From a virus, in the IMG/VR virus record IMGVR_UViG_3300025083_000288, positions 1 to 20,358 of that record: a stretch of DNA of 20,358 bases; one strand, given 5' to 3'. The translations under genes were made by a program, and so were the position numbers. Every line of letters starts with the position of its first letter. The stretch's first letter is position 1. This document shows positions 7,020-14,945 of the stretch, piece after piece. A model generated the notes under the pieces. The model saw only the letters and a program-made list of their open reading frames with translations. It made no database searches and was not told the DNA's origin.

Positions 7020-7036
7020 TTTCGCTATATGCGAAA
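7020..7036. promoter_or_regulatory. Palindrome between HTH gene and protease gene
   Basis: TTTCGC (7020-7025) and GCGAAA (7031-7036) form a perfect inverted repeat around the five bases TATAT, in the 53-base gap between the small HTH gene's stop and the protease ATG. It could be an operator half-site pair, a weak RNA hairpin or chance. The adjacent gene encodes a candidate DNA-binding protein, which makes an operator worth considering. Confidence 0.3.
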
Positions 7037-7049
7037 AAGTTTACAATAC

Positions 7050-7370
7050 TTATCTTATATTGTTTATTCTTTTGCTTTTCTTGCTTTCTTTATATACTAC
7101 ATTCTGACAAGTCCTATCTGAAACATCATACTTAATAGACAAGTCCATAAATGTATGTGTGCTGTGTCCTAAGTTTTCTTTTAGTATTTTGTGAAAGTCA
7201 GATATAATCATATAGTTTCTTAACCTTTTAGGCTCTACAAGACCTTTTTCAATCAAGTGAAACACAACATTCTTTATACCTGCATCATCAGAATACTTAG
7301 ACCTAATCTCTTTATACATTAATTCTAAAAACTCATCAACCACCTCTTGTTTATTTTGTCTTATAGCCAT
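7050..7370 (-). CDS. Small helix-turn-helix protein of unknown role (106 aa)
   Basis: Starts at ATG 7370, 12 bases after the tape-measure stop. The protein is helical and basic. The C-terminal part (about residues 72-95: THTFMDLSIKYDVSDRTCQN, then VVYKESKK) has the spacing of a helix-turn-helix: an L-S-I-K-Y 'A-K-x-x-G'-like turn, V-S-D-R-T leading into a recognition helix, and a Lys-rich end. This resembles the Mor/C-type and Sigma-70 region 4-like transcription activators of phages. The N-terminal half (VVDEFLELMYKEIRSKYSDD) is a helix that could mediate dimerisation. Its place in the middle of the structural operon, between tail and head genes, suggests a late-gene regulator or a protein that binds DNA during packaging. 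Specific function unknown. Confidence 0.6.
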   Translation of the reverse strand: MAIRQNKQEVVDEFLELMYKEIRSKYSDDAGIKNVVFHLIEKGLVEPKRLRNYMIISDFHKILKENLGHSTHTFMDLSIKYDVSDRTCQNVVYKESKKSKRINNIR

Positions 7371-7382
7371 AGTTCAAATATA

Positions 7383-10300
7383 CTAAAAAGTAGCCTGACT
7401 TTCAATAGCAGATACTTTACCTTGTGTTTTTGTTACATCACTCTCAACCATTATAACTCTTTGAGATGTTTGCTGTTGAGAAATCATACCTTGAATATCA
7501 GCCAACTGACCACCTCTAGCAAACTTTTCTCCACTATTCAGAAGTCCACCATCAGCAAACTTTACTCCGTTTCCATTGTAGGAGTTTATAGCAGAAAGAA
7601 CAGGCTTGAACATAGATGTTGAACGCTTGTTTATAATAGCTTCTCCACCTTCTGCTTCGTGTATTCTACCACCTACTGCAAACTTTACACCACCGTTAGC
7701 GTGAGAGTTACCTCTAAACATTCCACCTTTAGTAAGACCACCATTAGCAAACTTGCCACCTTCTGTTACAGTTTTAGAATCTCCTCCACCCATACCTCCA
7801 CCAAACATAGATAGTACAGAAACCACAACAGCTAAAGTTGCAGCCATAGCAGCTATGTTTTCAGGGAATGGTCTTGCTGCCTGTTTGGTTACCCCTTCCC
7901 CTGCATTTGCACCCATCTTTACCAATGATGTTGTTGTTCCTGCTTCATCTGCTTTTGTTTGCAGTATTGTTCTTAATGTTTCTATATTTTTAGCAACAGC
8001 AGCAGCTTGTGATAACTTAGTCCCTATCTTTGTAAGAACGTGGTTTTCTCCCATAATATTACCAAGCTCAGACATAGAAGAACCTAAATCATCAACAGCC
8101 TGTATTCTTTCTTGATTTGCTTGTTTTTCTAATTCTATTGCATCTATATCTAATTGCCTTTGAGCATTTTGATTTTCTAAATATGCTTGGAAATCTTGTG
8201 CAATCAACTCTCCCTTCTGACCTAAGAACCACGCTTCTAAATCAAGCAACGCTTGTTTGTGTTGAAGCTCAGTCATAAGCTCATTAGTAAAGTCCTCGTC
8301 AATCTGAAGCTTTCTATCTTCTTTTTCTTGTTTTAAAGCATCTAGTTTTAGCTTGTTAGTTTCTTTTAAAAGTTTATCACGCTTTTTCTGTATTTTTAAA
8401 TCCTCTTTAAGACCATCTTCTCCCATCTTCATATTAAGGAGTTTCATAGTTTCAAGATGTTTTATTTCTTCTTCTAACTGAAGTATGTTTCTATCACTTT
8501 CAAACTTGTATGATTCATTACCTATATCAAGTAGTGCCTTAGAATGTCTTTGAGCTTCTTCTTCTATTTGAGCAGTAACAGCCTTTATGTTAGGGTCATC
8601 GCCTGAACCCTTCTTCCCTGTTGAGAATAAATCTCCGATAGAAAGACTTGTTGATTCCCCTTTTTTTAAAATTAAATCCATTATTTTTTGTTGCTCTTTT
8701 TCAAAGTAGCCATCTTCTAATGTATCTAAAAATTGTTGAAGGGTTAATCCTGACTGCTCTAATAAAGCATCTAACATATCAACATCTGCAAAAAGCTCTT
8801 GTTCTGTTCCTGAGCCAAACATTCCTAATATAAAATCATAAACAGTACCACCGACATCTTGTGTTAGCCATTGCCTGAAAGAACTCATTTCCTCAAGTTC
8901 CTTTTTCATTTCTGCTATCCTTTTAGGGTCTAGCTGAAAATTCTCTCCTAAAGCTTCTTGTATCATATCAGACTGAACAGTCATACTTATAAGCTCTTTG
9001 TTGAGGTCGCCAAATGCTTCTACTAGCATTTTATTTGTCATAGCATCAATAAGACCACCACTACCTGATATAGCTTCTGTGATTTTATCTATATTGTCTT
9101 TTTCATCTATAAGCTCTAGGTTATGAGTGTTTAACAACTTATTGAGAGATGCTATTTCAGACTTTTCTTTTTTTCTTAGTCCGTCAAGTATTTTTCTTGT
9201 TGAAGCGTTGTCATTTAATAACTTCCCTTCTTTATCTGTAAGCTCATTTATTCTTTCTCTAGTTCTAGCTAAAGATTTAAGATTGGTTTGAGCTTCAACT
9301 ATTCCTTCATTGCTAGTTTTAGTTGCCTTTGTAAGTTTTGAAGTCCAACTCTCAGCTTGTTCCAACCCACCTGCATACTTAATCATACCTGCAATAGCAG
9401 TACCTATAAGAACAACAAAAGCACCTATACCTGTTTTAATGAGAGCTGTTCTAAATAAATTAACAGCACCTGTTAATCTAACAGTTCCACCAAAAGCTAA
9501 GTTTATAGCAGTATTATATAGAAAAAGACTTCCTTTAGTCCAAGCAAGAGTTGCAAGAGAAGCAGCCTTAACACCAATAGTGTAAAGCAATATTGCTTTT
9601 ACTAAAGTGCTTATGGTTTTTGCAACCTTTGATATTCTTTTTATGCTTTTTTCACTAGCTAAATTATTAAAGAACTTAGCAAAAGAATCAAATCTTTTTT
9701 GTAAGTTTTCTCCAAACAAATCAACTAAAGCAATCTTCAGTCCGTCTGTTGCTGACTTAAAACGAAGCATAGCACCTTGTAAGCTATCTCCTACAATTTC
9801 AGCCATAGCTTCTGCTGCACCCTCAGAGTTTCTTAGTTGCTTTGTTAGGATAGCCACACCATCTGCACTATCTAACATTCTACCAAAAGCAGCAGCAGTT
9901 CTTCTGTCCGTAATACCTAAAACATCAGAAAGAGCAATACCCTCATCTTTCATAGCTTTTAGTCTTGGTAAAAGCTCATCAACAGACTTTACAGAGCCAC
10001 CTAATCTTTTAGAAAGTTTTGATGTTGGGTCTGCTAGTCTTAATAATATGTTTCTTAAAGAAGTACCTGCAATAGATGCTTCGATACCTGCATCTGTAAG
10101 GGAAGCTAATATCGCTGTTGTACCTTCAATTTCAAAACCTGCCATCTTTGCAATAGGTGCAACCTTTGTCATTGATGTTTGAAACTTCTCAATATCTAGT
10201 GCAGAACTTGTAAAGGCAGATGCCATAACATCTGCAACTCTTGTTGCTTCACTTGCATCAAGACCAAAACCTCGTATAGCAGAACCCATTACCGTTGCTG

Positions 10301-10907
10301 TTCTTGCTAGGTTCTCTCCTGTTGCAGTAGCAGTTGCTAATGTTGCACCCTGTGCTTGTAGTATTTCTTCGGCAGTAAAACCTAGTTTAGACAGGTTTGT
10401 TTGCAGCTCGGCTACCTGTGTTGCAGTAAAGAATGTTGTTCTACCTAATGCTTCAGCAGATTCTTTTAGTCTTTTAAACTCCAAGTCAGTTGCACCACTA
10501 ATAGCTCTAACCTTCTGCATTTGAAAATCAAACTCCTTAAAGACATTTATACCGTCTTTCATTTGATTAGCAAGGAAGCCTACAACTTTTTGAAAACCAT
10601 TAACAGCTAGTTGAGCAACCCCAAAAGCAGTAGCCATCTTCATAGTAAAGCTAGTGGTCTTTTTGGTTTCTTGTTGAACTTTTTGCTGCTGTTTAGTTCC
10701 TTCTCTAAACTCTTTTCTTTGCTTTTTTAAAGTGTCTGTAAGCTGAAGAACGGACTTCATATTTTCCTGCTGACCTTCTTTGTCTGTCTTTAGAGCTTTC
10801 TTCTTTTCCTTTAACTCCTTAGAGGTGGCTTGTATTTGATTGTTTAATTCAACAAGCTCTTTAATACCTAATACTCGTACTTTAAAATCTAAATTTTCTC
10901 CTGCCAT
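7383..10907 (-). CDS. Tail tape measure protein (TP901 family)
   Basis: A 1174-aa protein with the layout of a siphovirus tape measure. Residues about 20-90 are a Lys/Gln/Glu coiled coil. The TP901 core spans about 130-330 (MQKVRAISGATDLEFKRL, GRTTFFTATQVAELQTNLSK, GIEASIAGTSLRNILLRLAD). Hydrophobic segments lie near 440-515 (GAFVVLIGTAIAGMIKYAGG) and 1030 (ATLAVVVSVLSMFGGG), with a further coiled coil at about 796-875. The C-terminus carries four KFAxGG repeats and a basic, Ser/Thr-rich tail. It sets tail length and helps DNA entry; by the common estimate of about 0.15 nm per residue, the tail would be near 175 nm. It starts at ATG 10907, coupled by TAATG to the gp10-like gene. Family assignment is confident. 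Confidence 0.92.
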   Translation of the reverse strand: MAGENLDFKVRVLGIKELVELNNQIQATSKELKEKKKALKTDKEGQQENMKSVLQLTDTLKKQRKEFREGTKQQQKVQQETKKTTSFTMKMATAFGVAQLAVNGFQKVVGFLANQMKDGINVFKEFDFQMQKVRAISGATDLEFKRLKESAEALGRTTFFTATQVAELQTNLSKLGFTAEEILQAQGATLATATATGENLARTATVMGSAIRGFGLDASEATRVADVMASAFTSSALDIEKFQTSMTKVAPIAKMAGFEIEGTTAILASLTDAGIEASIAGTSLRNILLRLADPTSKLSKRLGGSVKSVDELLPRLKAMKDEGIALSDVLGITDRRTAAAFGRMLDSADGVAILTKQLRNSEGAAEAMAEIVGDSLQGAMLRFKSATDGLKIALVDLFGENLQKRFDSFAKFFNNLASEKSIKRISKVAKTISTLVKAILLYTIGVKAASLATLAWTKGSLFLYNTAINLAFGGTVRLTGAVNLFRTALIKTGIGAFVVLIGTAIAGMIKYAGGLEQAESWTSKLTKATKTSNEGIVEAQTNLKSLARTRERINELTDKEGKLLNDNASTRKILDGLRKKEKSEIASLNKLLNTHNLELIDEKDNIDKITEAISGSGGLIDAMTNKMLVEAFGDLNKELISMTVQSDMIQEALGENFQLDPKRIAEMKKELEEMSSFRQWLTQDVGGTVYDFILGMFGSGTEQELFADVDMLDALLEQSGLTLQQFLDTLEDGYFEKEQQKIMDLILKKGESTSLSIGDLFSTGKKGSGDDPNIKAVTAQIEEEAQRHSKALLDIGNESYKFESDRNILQLEEEIKHLETMKLLNMKMGEDGLKEDLKIQKKRDKLLKETNKLKLDALKQEKEDRKLQIDEDFTNELMTELQHKQALLDLEAWFLGQKGELIAQDFQAYLENQNAQRQLDIDAIELEKQANQERIQAVDDLGSSMSELGNIMGENHVLTKIGTKLSQAAAVAKNIETLRTILQTKADEAGTTTSLVKMGANAGEGVTKQAARPFPENIAAMAATLAVVVSVLSMFGGGMGGGDSKTVTEGGKFANGGLTKGGMFRGNSHANGGVKFAVGGRIHEAEGGEAIINKRSTSMFKPVLSAINSYNGNGVKFADGGLLNSGEKFARGGQLADIQGMISQQQTSQRVIMVESDVTKTQGKVSAIESQATF
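7510..7770 (-). repeat. Four KFAxGG repeats in the tape-measure C-terminus
   Basis: Within the last 130 residues of the tape measure, KFANGG, KFAVGG, KFADGG and KFARGG recur between Gly/Asn-rich linkers and a basic 'EGGEAIINKRSTSMFKPVLS' stretch. At the DNA level the plus strand repeats GCAAACTT near 7519, 7556, 7678 and 7748. Such Gly-rich C-terminal segments are common in TP901-type tape measures; the regularity here is higher than usual. Confidence 0.7.
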
Positions 10908-11401
10908 TATTTCTTAGTTGCTTTTCTAAATTCTGTTTTTATTATATCTCCAAACTTCTTCTGAAGTTGATTCTTTATTCCCTTCTTACTAAATCCTACA
11001 ACACGATTTATATATCCTTTTCTATATCCGTTGTTAGAGTATTGGTTGCTACCTTTTGTAGGAGTACCTTCTATTTCAATACGAGCAATAATAGCTGCTG
11101 CTATCTGATGCTTTTCATTTTCGTTTGAGTATGAAATCTTTTTATCATCTATCCAATCAAGTATAGCATCTAGGTTGGGTGTATGAGGTTTTGTACCATC
11201 GTTTACAGCCTTTGAATAGTTTGTCTTTGATGTTATACTAATACTTGCTTCTCCACCCTTAAAAACGACCTTATGTTTTGTTGTGTCGTGTAGCTTACCT
11301 GTTGCAATATGCCCTTGATTTACCAACTCCTTACGAAATCTTTTAACAAGAGTTCTTCCTATTTCATCTAGCTCTCTGCCTATTTGTTCTTGTATTTTCA
11401 T
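10907..11401 (-). CDS. HK97 gp10-like tail completion/minor tail protein (164 aa)
   Basis: Starts at ATG 11401 and is joined by TAATG junctions to both neighbours. The motif NYSKAVNDGTKPHTPNLDAI (about residues 80-99), then LDWIDDKK, with an N-terminal Arg/Lys-rich helix (GRELDEIGRTLVKRFRKELV) and a 'Y-A-xx-VxxGTxPHxP' core, matches the HK97-gp10/Mu-gpG-like virion morphogenesis family. These proteins work at the head-tail interface or in tail completion. The C-terminal 40 residues are strongly basic (GFSKKGIKNQLQKKFGD). Here it sits upstream of the tape measure and downstream of hub-like genes, whereas the usual place is just after the connector genes. Confidence 0.7.
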   Translation of the reverse strand: MKIQEQIGRELDEIGRTLVKRFRKELVNQGHIATGKLHDTTKHKVVFKGGEASISITSKTNYSKAVNDGTKPHTPNLDAILDWIDDKKISYSNENEKHQIAAAIIARIEIEGTPTKGSNQYSNNGYRKGYINRVVGFSKKGIKNQLQKKFGDIIKTEFRKATKK

Positions 11402-12363
11402 TATACCGATTTAGATTGTGATGCTAATTTAATAATTGAATTTTCTACTTTAGTTAGGCTTTTATTCATAGCACCGTCATAAGCAGAAAAGTGCCATACC
11501 CCACCATTAAATGATAAATCTATATTTCCTGTTCTTCCAAATTGGTCGAAAACAAAATCACTTGTAGGGCAAGTTTGTGTTCCTACCTCAACACCATTTT
11601 CTCTTATTGTTAATTGGTCTTTTTTTCTTACAACAGATATTAGCAATGGATTTGATGATGGGGTGTAATAATATGTAGATGAATCAAATTGAACGGTGTT
11701 AGATGAGTCAAACTTCATTATATAGCTCTTGTTACTTGCATCTCCTGCCGACAAAAACATATCATTATCGTCAGACTTACCCAAGAATCTCATATACTTA
11801 TTTACAGGGTGTCCTATTATACTAACATAAAAGAACATTGTAAAATCTCCTGAAAGTGTAACAGCAGAGTTTAATGACATAAAACTACTATTGTATAAGC
11901 TAAAATAAATGGGAGATTGATTGCTAACACCTTTACCATATTTTCCTAAACTAGGCATATTAGCAGATGTGGATTGAGAAAAAGCAAATGAATCATAGCT
12001 ACTTGCCCATTTAGAAACAGACCCACCACTTGAATAAACCTTATGGTTGTAATTGAATATGCAAACAGGGTTTATCTTTGTTGTTGTCTTTGTTGTTACT
12101 GTTCCTGACTGTGGAGTTGTTGTTGTAACTTCTTCTTCTTCCGTAAATACGGTTTGTGTTTTAGATGTTGCTTTAAGCGAATCTTGTATTCCAACCCTAT
12201 AACTATTTGTTATTTTTAAGTCAGAATAATTTGAGTATGTGCTTCCACTATCATTATACCCCTCTCCTGACTTGTAAACAACTTTTACCAACGCACCATC
12301 AACAGTACAATAAACATACTTTGATAAAGAATCTTCTCTTTGTTTTTTATATATTTTTGACAT
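11401..12363 (-). CDS. Tail protein with C-terminal LamG/concanavalin-like domain (320 aa)
   Basis: Starts at ATG 12363 (TAATG overlap with the hub-like gene). The N-terminal about 70 residues form a small domain (YVYCTVDGALVKVVYKSGEG). A low-complexity linker of Glu then Thr (TEEEEVTTTTPQSGTVTTKT) follows. From about residue 100 to the end the strand pattern is that of a LamG/concanavalin-A-like sandwich (TLSGDFTMFFYVSIIGHP, FLGKSDDNDMFLSAGD, LLISVVRKKDQLTIRENGVE, then WHFSAYDGAMNKS). Such domains bind host glycans or protein partners. I infer a tail-tip or minor tail adhesin. The linker suggests the lectin domain was appended to a smaller tail protein. Identification rests on motif pattern, not a database match. 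Confidence 0.65.
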   Translation of the reverse strand: MSKIYKKQREDSLSKYVYCTVDGALVKVVYKSGEGYNDSGSTYSNYSDLKITNSYRVGIQDSLKATSKTQTVFTEEEEVTTTTPQSGTVTTKTTTKINPVCIFNYNHKVYSSGGSVSKWASSYDSFAFSQSTSANMPSLGKYGKGVSNQSPIYFSLYNSSFMSLNSAVTLSGDFTMFFYVSIIGHPVNKYMRFLGKSDDNDMFLSAGDASNKSYIMKFDSSNTVQFDSSTYYYTPSSNPLLISVVRKKDQLTIRENGVEVGTQTCPTSDFVFDQFGRTGNIDLSFNGGVWHFSAYDGAMNKSLTKVENSIIKLASQSKSV

Positions 12364-14945
12364 TATAAATTTAACGAATCTGAAATGTTCATAACTAAAG
12401 TAGAGCTAACCTCTTTTTTACCCAAATCAAGATACTCTACAAGCTCAACCTTTGTGCTTTGCTTTAGGTGTGGTTTAAAATCAATTATCTTGTTTATCCT
12501 GTAATAATTACCATCTATAAAAACAAGTCTTGTAAAGTCAAGAATAGCCATATCCGTATTACTTAAATTAAGATATATTGTTTTTATTCTAGGTTTTTGT
12601 TTTAGCTGCCCAACCATTTTAGAGTAAAAAGACTGATACAAACCAATATGCGTTTGACTTCCTTGACCTGAAAAATCGTAAGTGATATTATTAAAAGACA
12701 GGTTAGGGTCTAACGACAATGTAGAGCCATTGTAAGTTCCTGCATCTAACTGCACAAAAGAATCAAATGTATCGTTGTTGTCTGCACTATTTTTAGCACT
12801 ATCCAAGTGAAAAAAGTTAGCTCTACAAAAATCAGTCTGAAAAGCGTTAGAAGCAACAGCTTCTCCATTATTGTTGTAGGAGTACCCTGTTCTTATACCT
12901 GACTGACTACTCAAATATTGATTAGCACCTGAATAAACAGGAAGCGTTATTAATACCCTAGCACCTATGTTAAATTCTTTCTCAGCTCTTTCTACACTCC
13001 GTTTAGAATCTATGTTTGTAAACTTTGTGTGATAAACAGGAATAAAAGGTCGTCTTGTAAATGAATGACCAACATCTTGGTCAATATAATCCCCCTCGTA
13101 CCAATTAAAAGAAGGAGAAAAGTATTTATTCTCAACCTTGTATGTTCCGTCTGCAAAAACTCCATCGTCATTTAGCTCTCTGTAAGAACCCCAATCAGTA
13201 TCATTTTTCTTGTTAAATCTTTCTAAAAAAGCATCTCCTGAAGCATCTTTATATTTTATTATTAGCTCTGACTTTATATCGTTTATAAACTCATCTTCAA
13301 TAGGCTTTGAATAGTCTATTTTAGAAGTCCAATCTCTAGCTTTTGTGTAGTCTTGATAAAAATAATCGTAAGGCTCAACCTTTACTATCTTTGATTTAGA
13401 ATCGGTAAAGAATTGAAGATTAAACATTTGAGATATTCCTGATACAAAATCAGACTGCTTACCCTTTGGTAAAAGGAACTGAACAGGAGAGTAGTCCTCC
13501 CCTACATTAATAGTGTCATTACCTTTAATCTCCATAGTGCCATTTTTATAACCAAATTTAACGTGTCCACCATCAAAAGCTGCATAATCCACCATTCTAA
13601 CAGAAACTGTAAATATAAATTTTCTACCAACTTCTGTTGAATCAATTTCTACTTCATCATTAAAGTTCTCAACAGAATCGTGGTCGCCATTTTTAACGTG
13701 AGTTATAGTTCCACTATCCCATTTTCTTATTATGTTTGGGTTTGTGTTGTTTCCGTTATTGCTATCTTCTACTGCCTGATAAAAAGAATTTATATCTTGG
13801 TCAAGGTCATTATCAACCTCCCAAATCTCTCCCCTTAGCTTGTATGTCATAGAGCCACTACTAGCACCACTATCCCTGTAATGACGAAAGTCTATATTAA
13901 AGTCTATTGTATGAGTTCCTGTTTCGTTTATAACCAACATTGTATGTGAATTTAAAGTAGGGTGTGTATTACCACCTGTCTGAACATTTCCTGTTGATGT
14001 GCTACTAGGTAGTGGGGAGTCGTCTAAAGCAAAATTACCACTAAAAGGGTATCTTGCTGCAACATTGGTATTATCTGTTAAGTAACCCCACCTACGACTT
14101 ACTTCAATGGCGTTATACCCTATATGAGGAACGGTTGAAATAGCAGGGTTACTATCGTGAAAATAGTGTGCTGCCTTTGTATATCCATCATTTTTTTCTA
14201 TCTTTCCGTACTTATCATTTATAAGTTCTGATTGCTTTTCAAAGTTAAGTGGAACTATCAATGATTTAAAGTATTCGCTATTGCAAAACTCACTATCAAC
14301 TACATACCCCTCTCCCTCAAATATCTTATCCCAAATATTTTTTACATAAAGGCAAGGAACAAAGTCTGCATCTGTTACCTGATTCCTAGAGCTAACACCC
14401 TCTCCAACAGATAGCAAAGGAAATAATGGTTTGTCAGAGTCGGCATTAAATGTTGCAGCATCTCTAGCGTTACCTGAAAGACCTTGCATATTCTCAAAAA
14501 CATAACCTGTGTTTCCACCACCACTTGTATTATCAAATGTAAGCTCTTTGAGGTCTTTGTTTTTTATCTTAGATGCCCAATCCATATTGTCTGAAAGAAA
14601 ATTACACTCATACTCCAAAGGGTCTTTTCCTTTAAGAATTTTTGTTATTTTCAGCGTTCCTGAAACTATCGGAATGTTATCAGAATATATTGTTGAAGGC
14701 AAAGAACCCCTAACATTTTTTTTATCTATATTACCGTCTTGATAAATATGGTTTAGCAGCTTGTTGTTTCTCTTTGTTGCAGGAACTTTAAAGGTTTTAC
14801 TAAAGCCACCGTTTCTTGAGTTAAAATCTCTAATGTCAAAATTTTGATAAGTTAAAGATAAAGGGAACTCATCGCTTGAAGTAATATCAAGGTCGCCCAA
14901 TGTATTTTTGTCAAAATCTCTTAACTCTATTCTTATTTCAGCCAT
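12363..14945 (-). CDS. Hub/baseplate-like tail protein (860 aa)
   Basis: Starts at ATG 14945, coupled by TAATG to both neighbours. The N-terminus has FPLSLTYQNFDIRDFNSRNG, then GFSKTFKVPATKRNNKLLNH (about residues 27-66), an arrangement typical of large tail-hub proteins of Bacteroidota phages in my recollection. From about 490 comes FLLPKGKQSDFVSGISQMFN, then LQFFTDSKSKIVKVEPYDYF, a hub-like segment with a 'DFxxGIxxxFNLxFxTD' pattern. Between them, about residues 305-480, lies a Thr/Asn/Gly-rich beta region (MLVINETGTHTIDFNIDFRH) that looks like an inserted beta-sandwich. The gene lies upstream of the tape measure, as a hub or distal tail gene often does (though normally on the far side). 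It probably forms the tail tip to which adhesins attach. Confidence 0.55.
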   Translation of the reverse strand: MAEIRIELRDFDKNTLGDLDITSSDEFPLSLTYQNFDIRDFNSRNGGFSKTFKVPATKRNNKLLNHIYQDGNIDKKNVRGSLPSTIYSDNIPIVSGTLKITKILKGKDPLEYECNFLSDNMDWASKIKNKDLKELTFDNTSGGGNTGYVFENMQGLSGNARDAATFNADSDKPLFPLLSVGEGVSSRNQVTDADFVPCLYVKNIWDKIFEGEGYVVDSEFCNSEYFKSLIVPLNFEKQSELINDKYGKIEKNDGYTKAAHYFHDSNPAISTVPHIGYNAIEVSRRWGYLTDNTNVAARYPFSGNFALDDSPLPSSTSTGNVQTGGNTHPTLNSHTMLVINETGTHTIDFNIDFRHYRDSGASSGSMTYKLRGEIWEVDNDLDQDINSFYQAVEDSNNGNNTNPNIIRKWDSGTITHVKNGDHDSVENFNDEVEIDSTEVGRKFIFTVSVRMVDYAAFDGGHVKFGYKNGTMEIKGNDTINVGEDYSPVQFLLPKGKQSDFVSGISQMFNLQFFTDSKSKIVKVEPYDYFYQDYTKARDWTSKIDYSKPIEDEFINDIKSELIIKYKDASGDAFLERFNKKNDTDWGSYRELNDDGVFADGTYKVENKYFSPSFNWYEGDYIDQDVGHSFTRRPFIPVYHTKFTNIDSKRSVERAEKEFNIGARVLITLPVYSGANQYLSSQSGIRTGYSYNNNGEAVASNAFQTDFCRANFFHLDSAKNSADNNDTFDSFVQLDAGTYNGSTLSLDPNLSFNNITYDFSGQGSQTHIGLYQSFYSKMVGQLKQKPRIKTIYLNLSNTDMAILDFTRLVFIDGNYYRINKIIDFKPHLKQSTKVELVEYLDLGKKEVSSTLVMNISDSLNL

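Noticed and set aside
9607-10182. 191-aa plus-strand open frame
   Set aside because: It lies wholly antisense to the conserved TP901 core of the tape measure, has no leader or plus-strand neighbours, and its composition mirrors the gene on the other strand.
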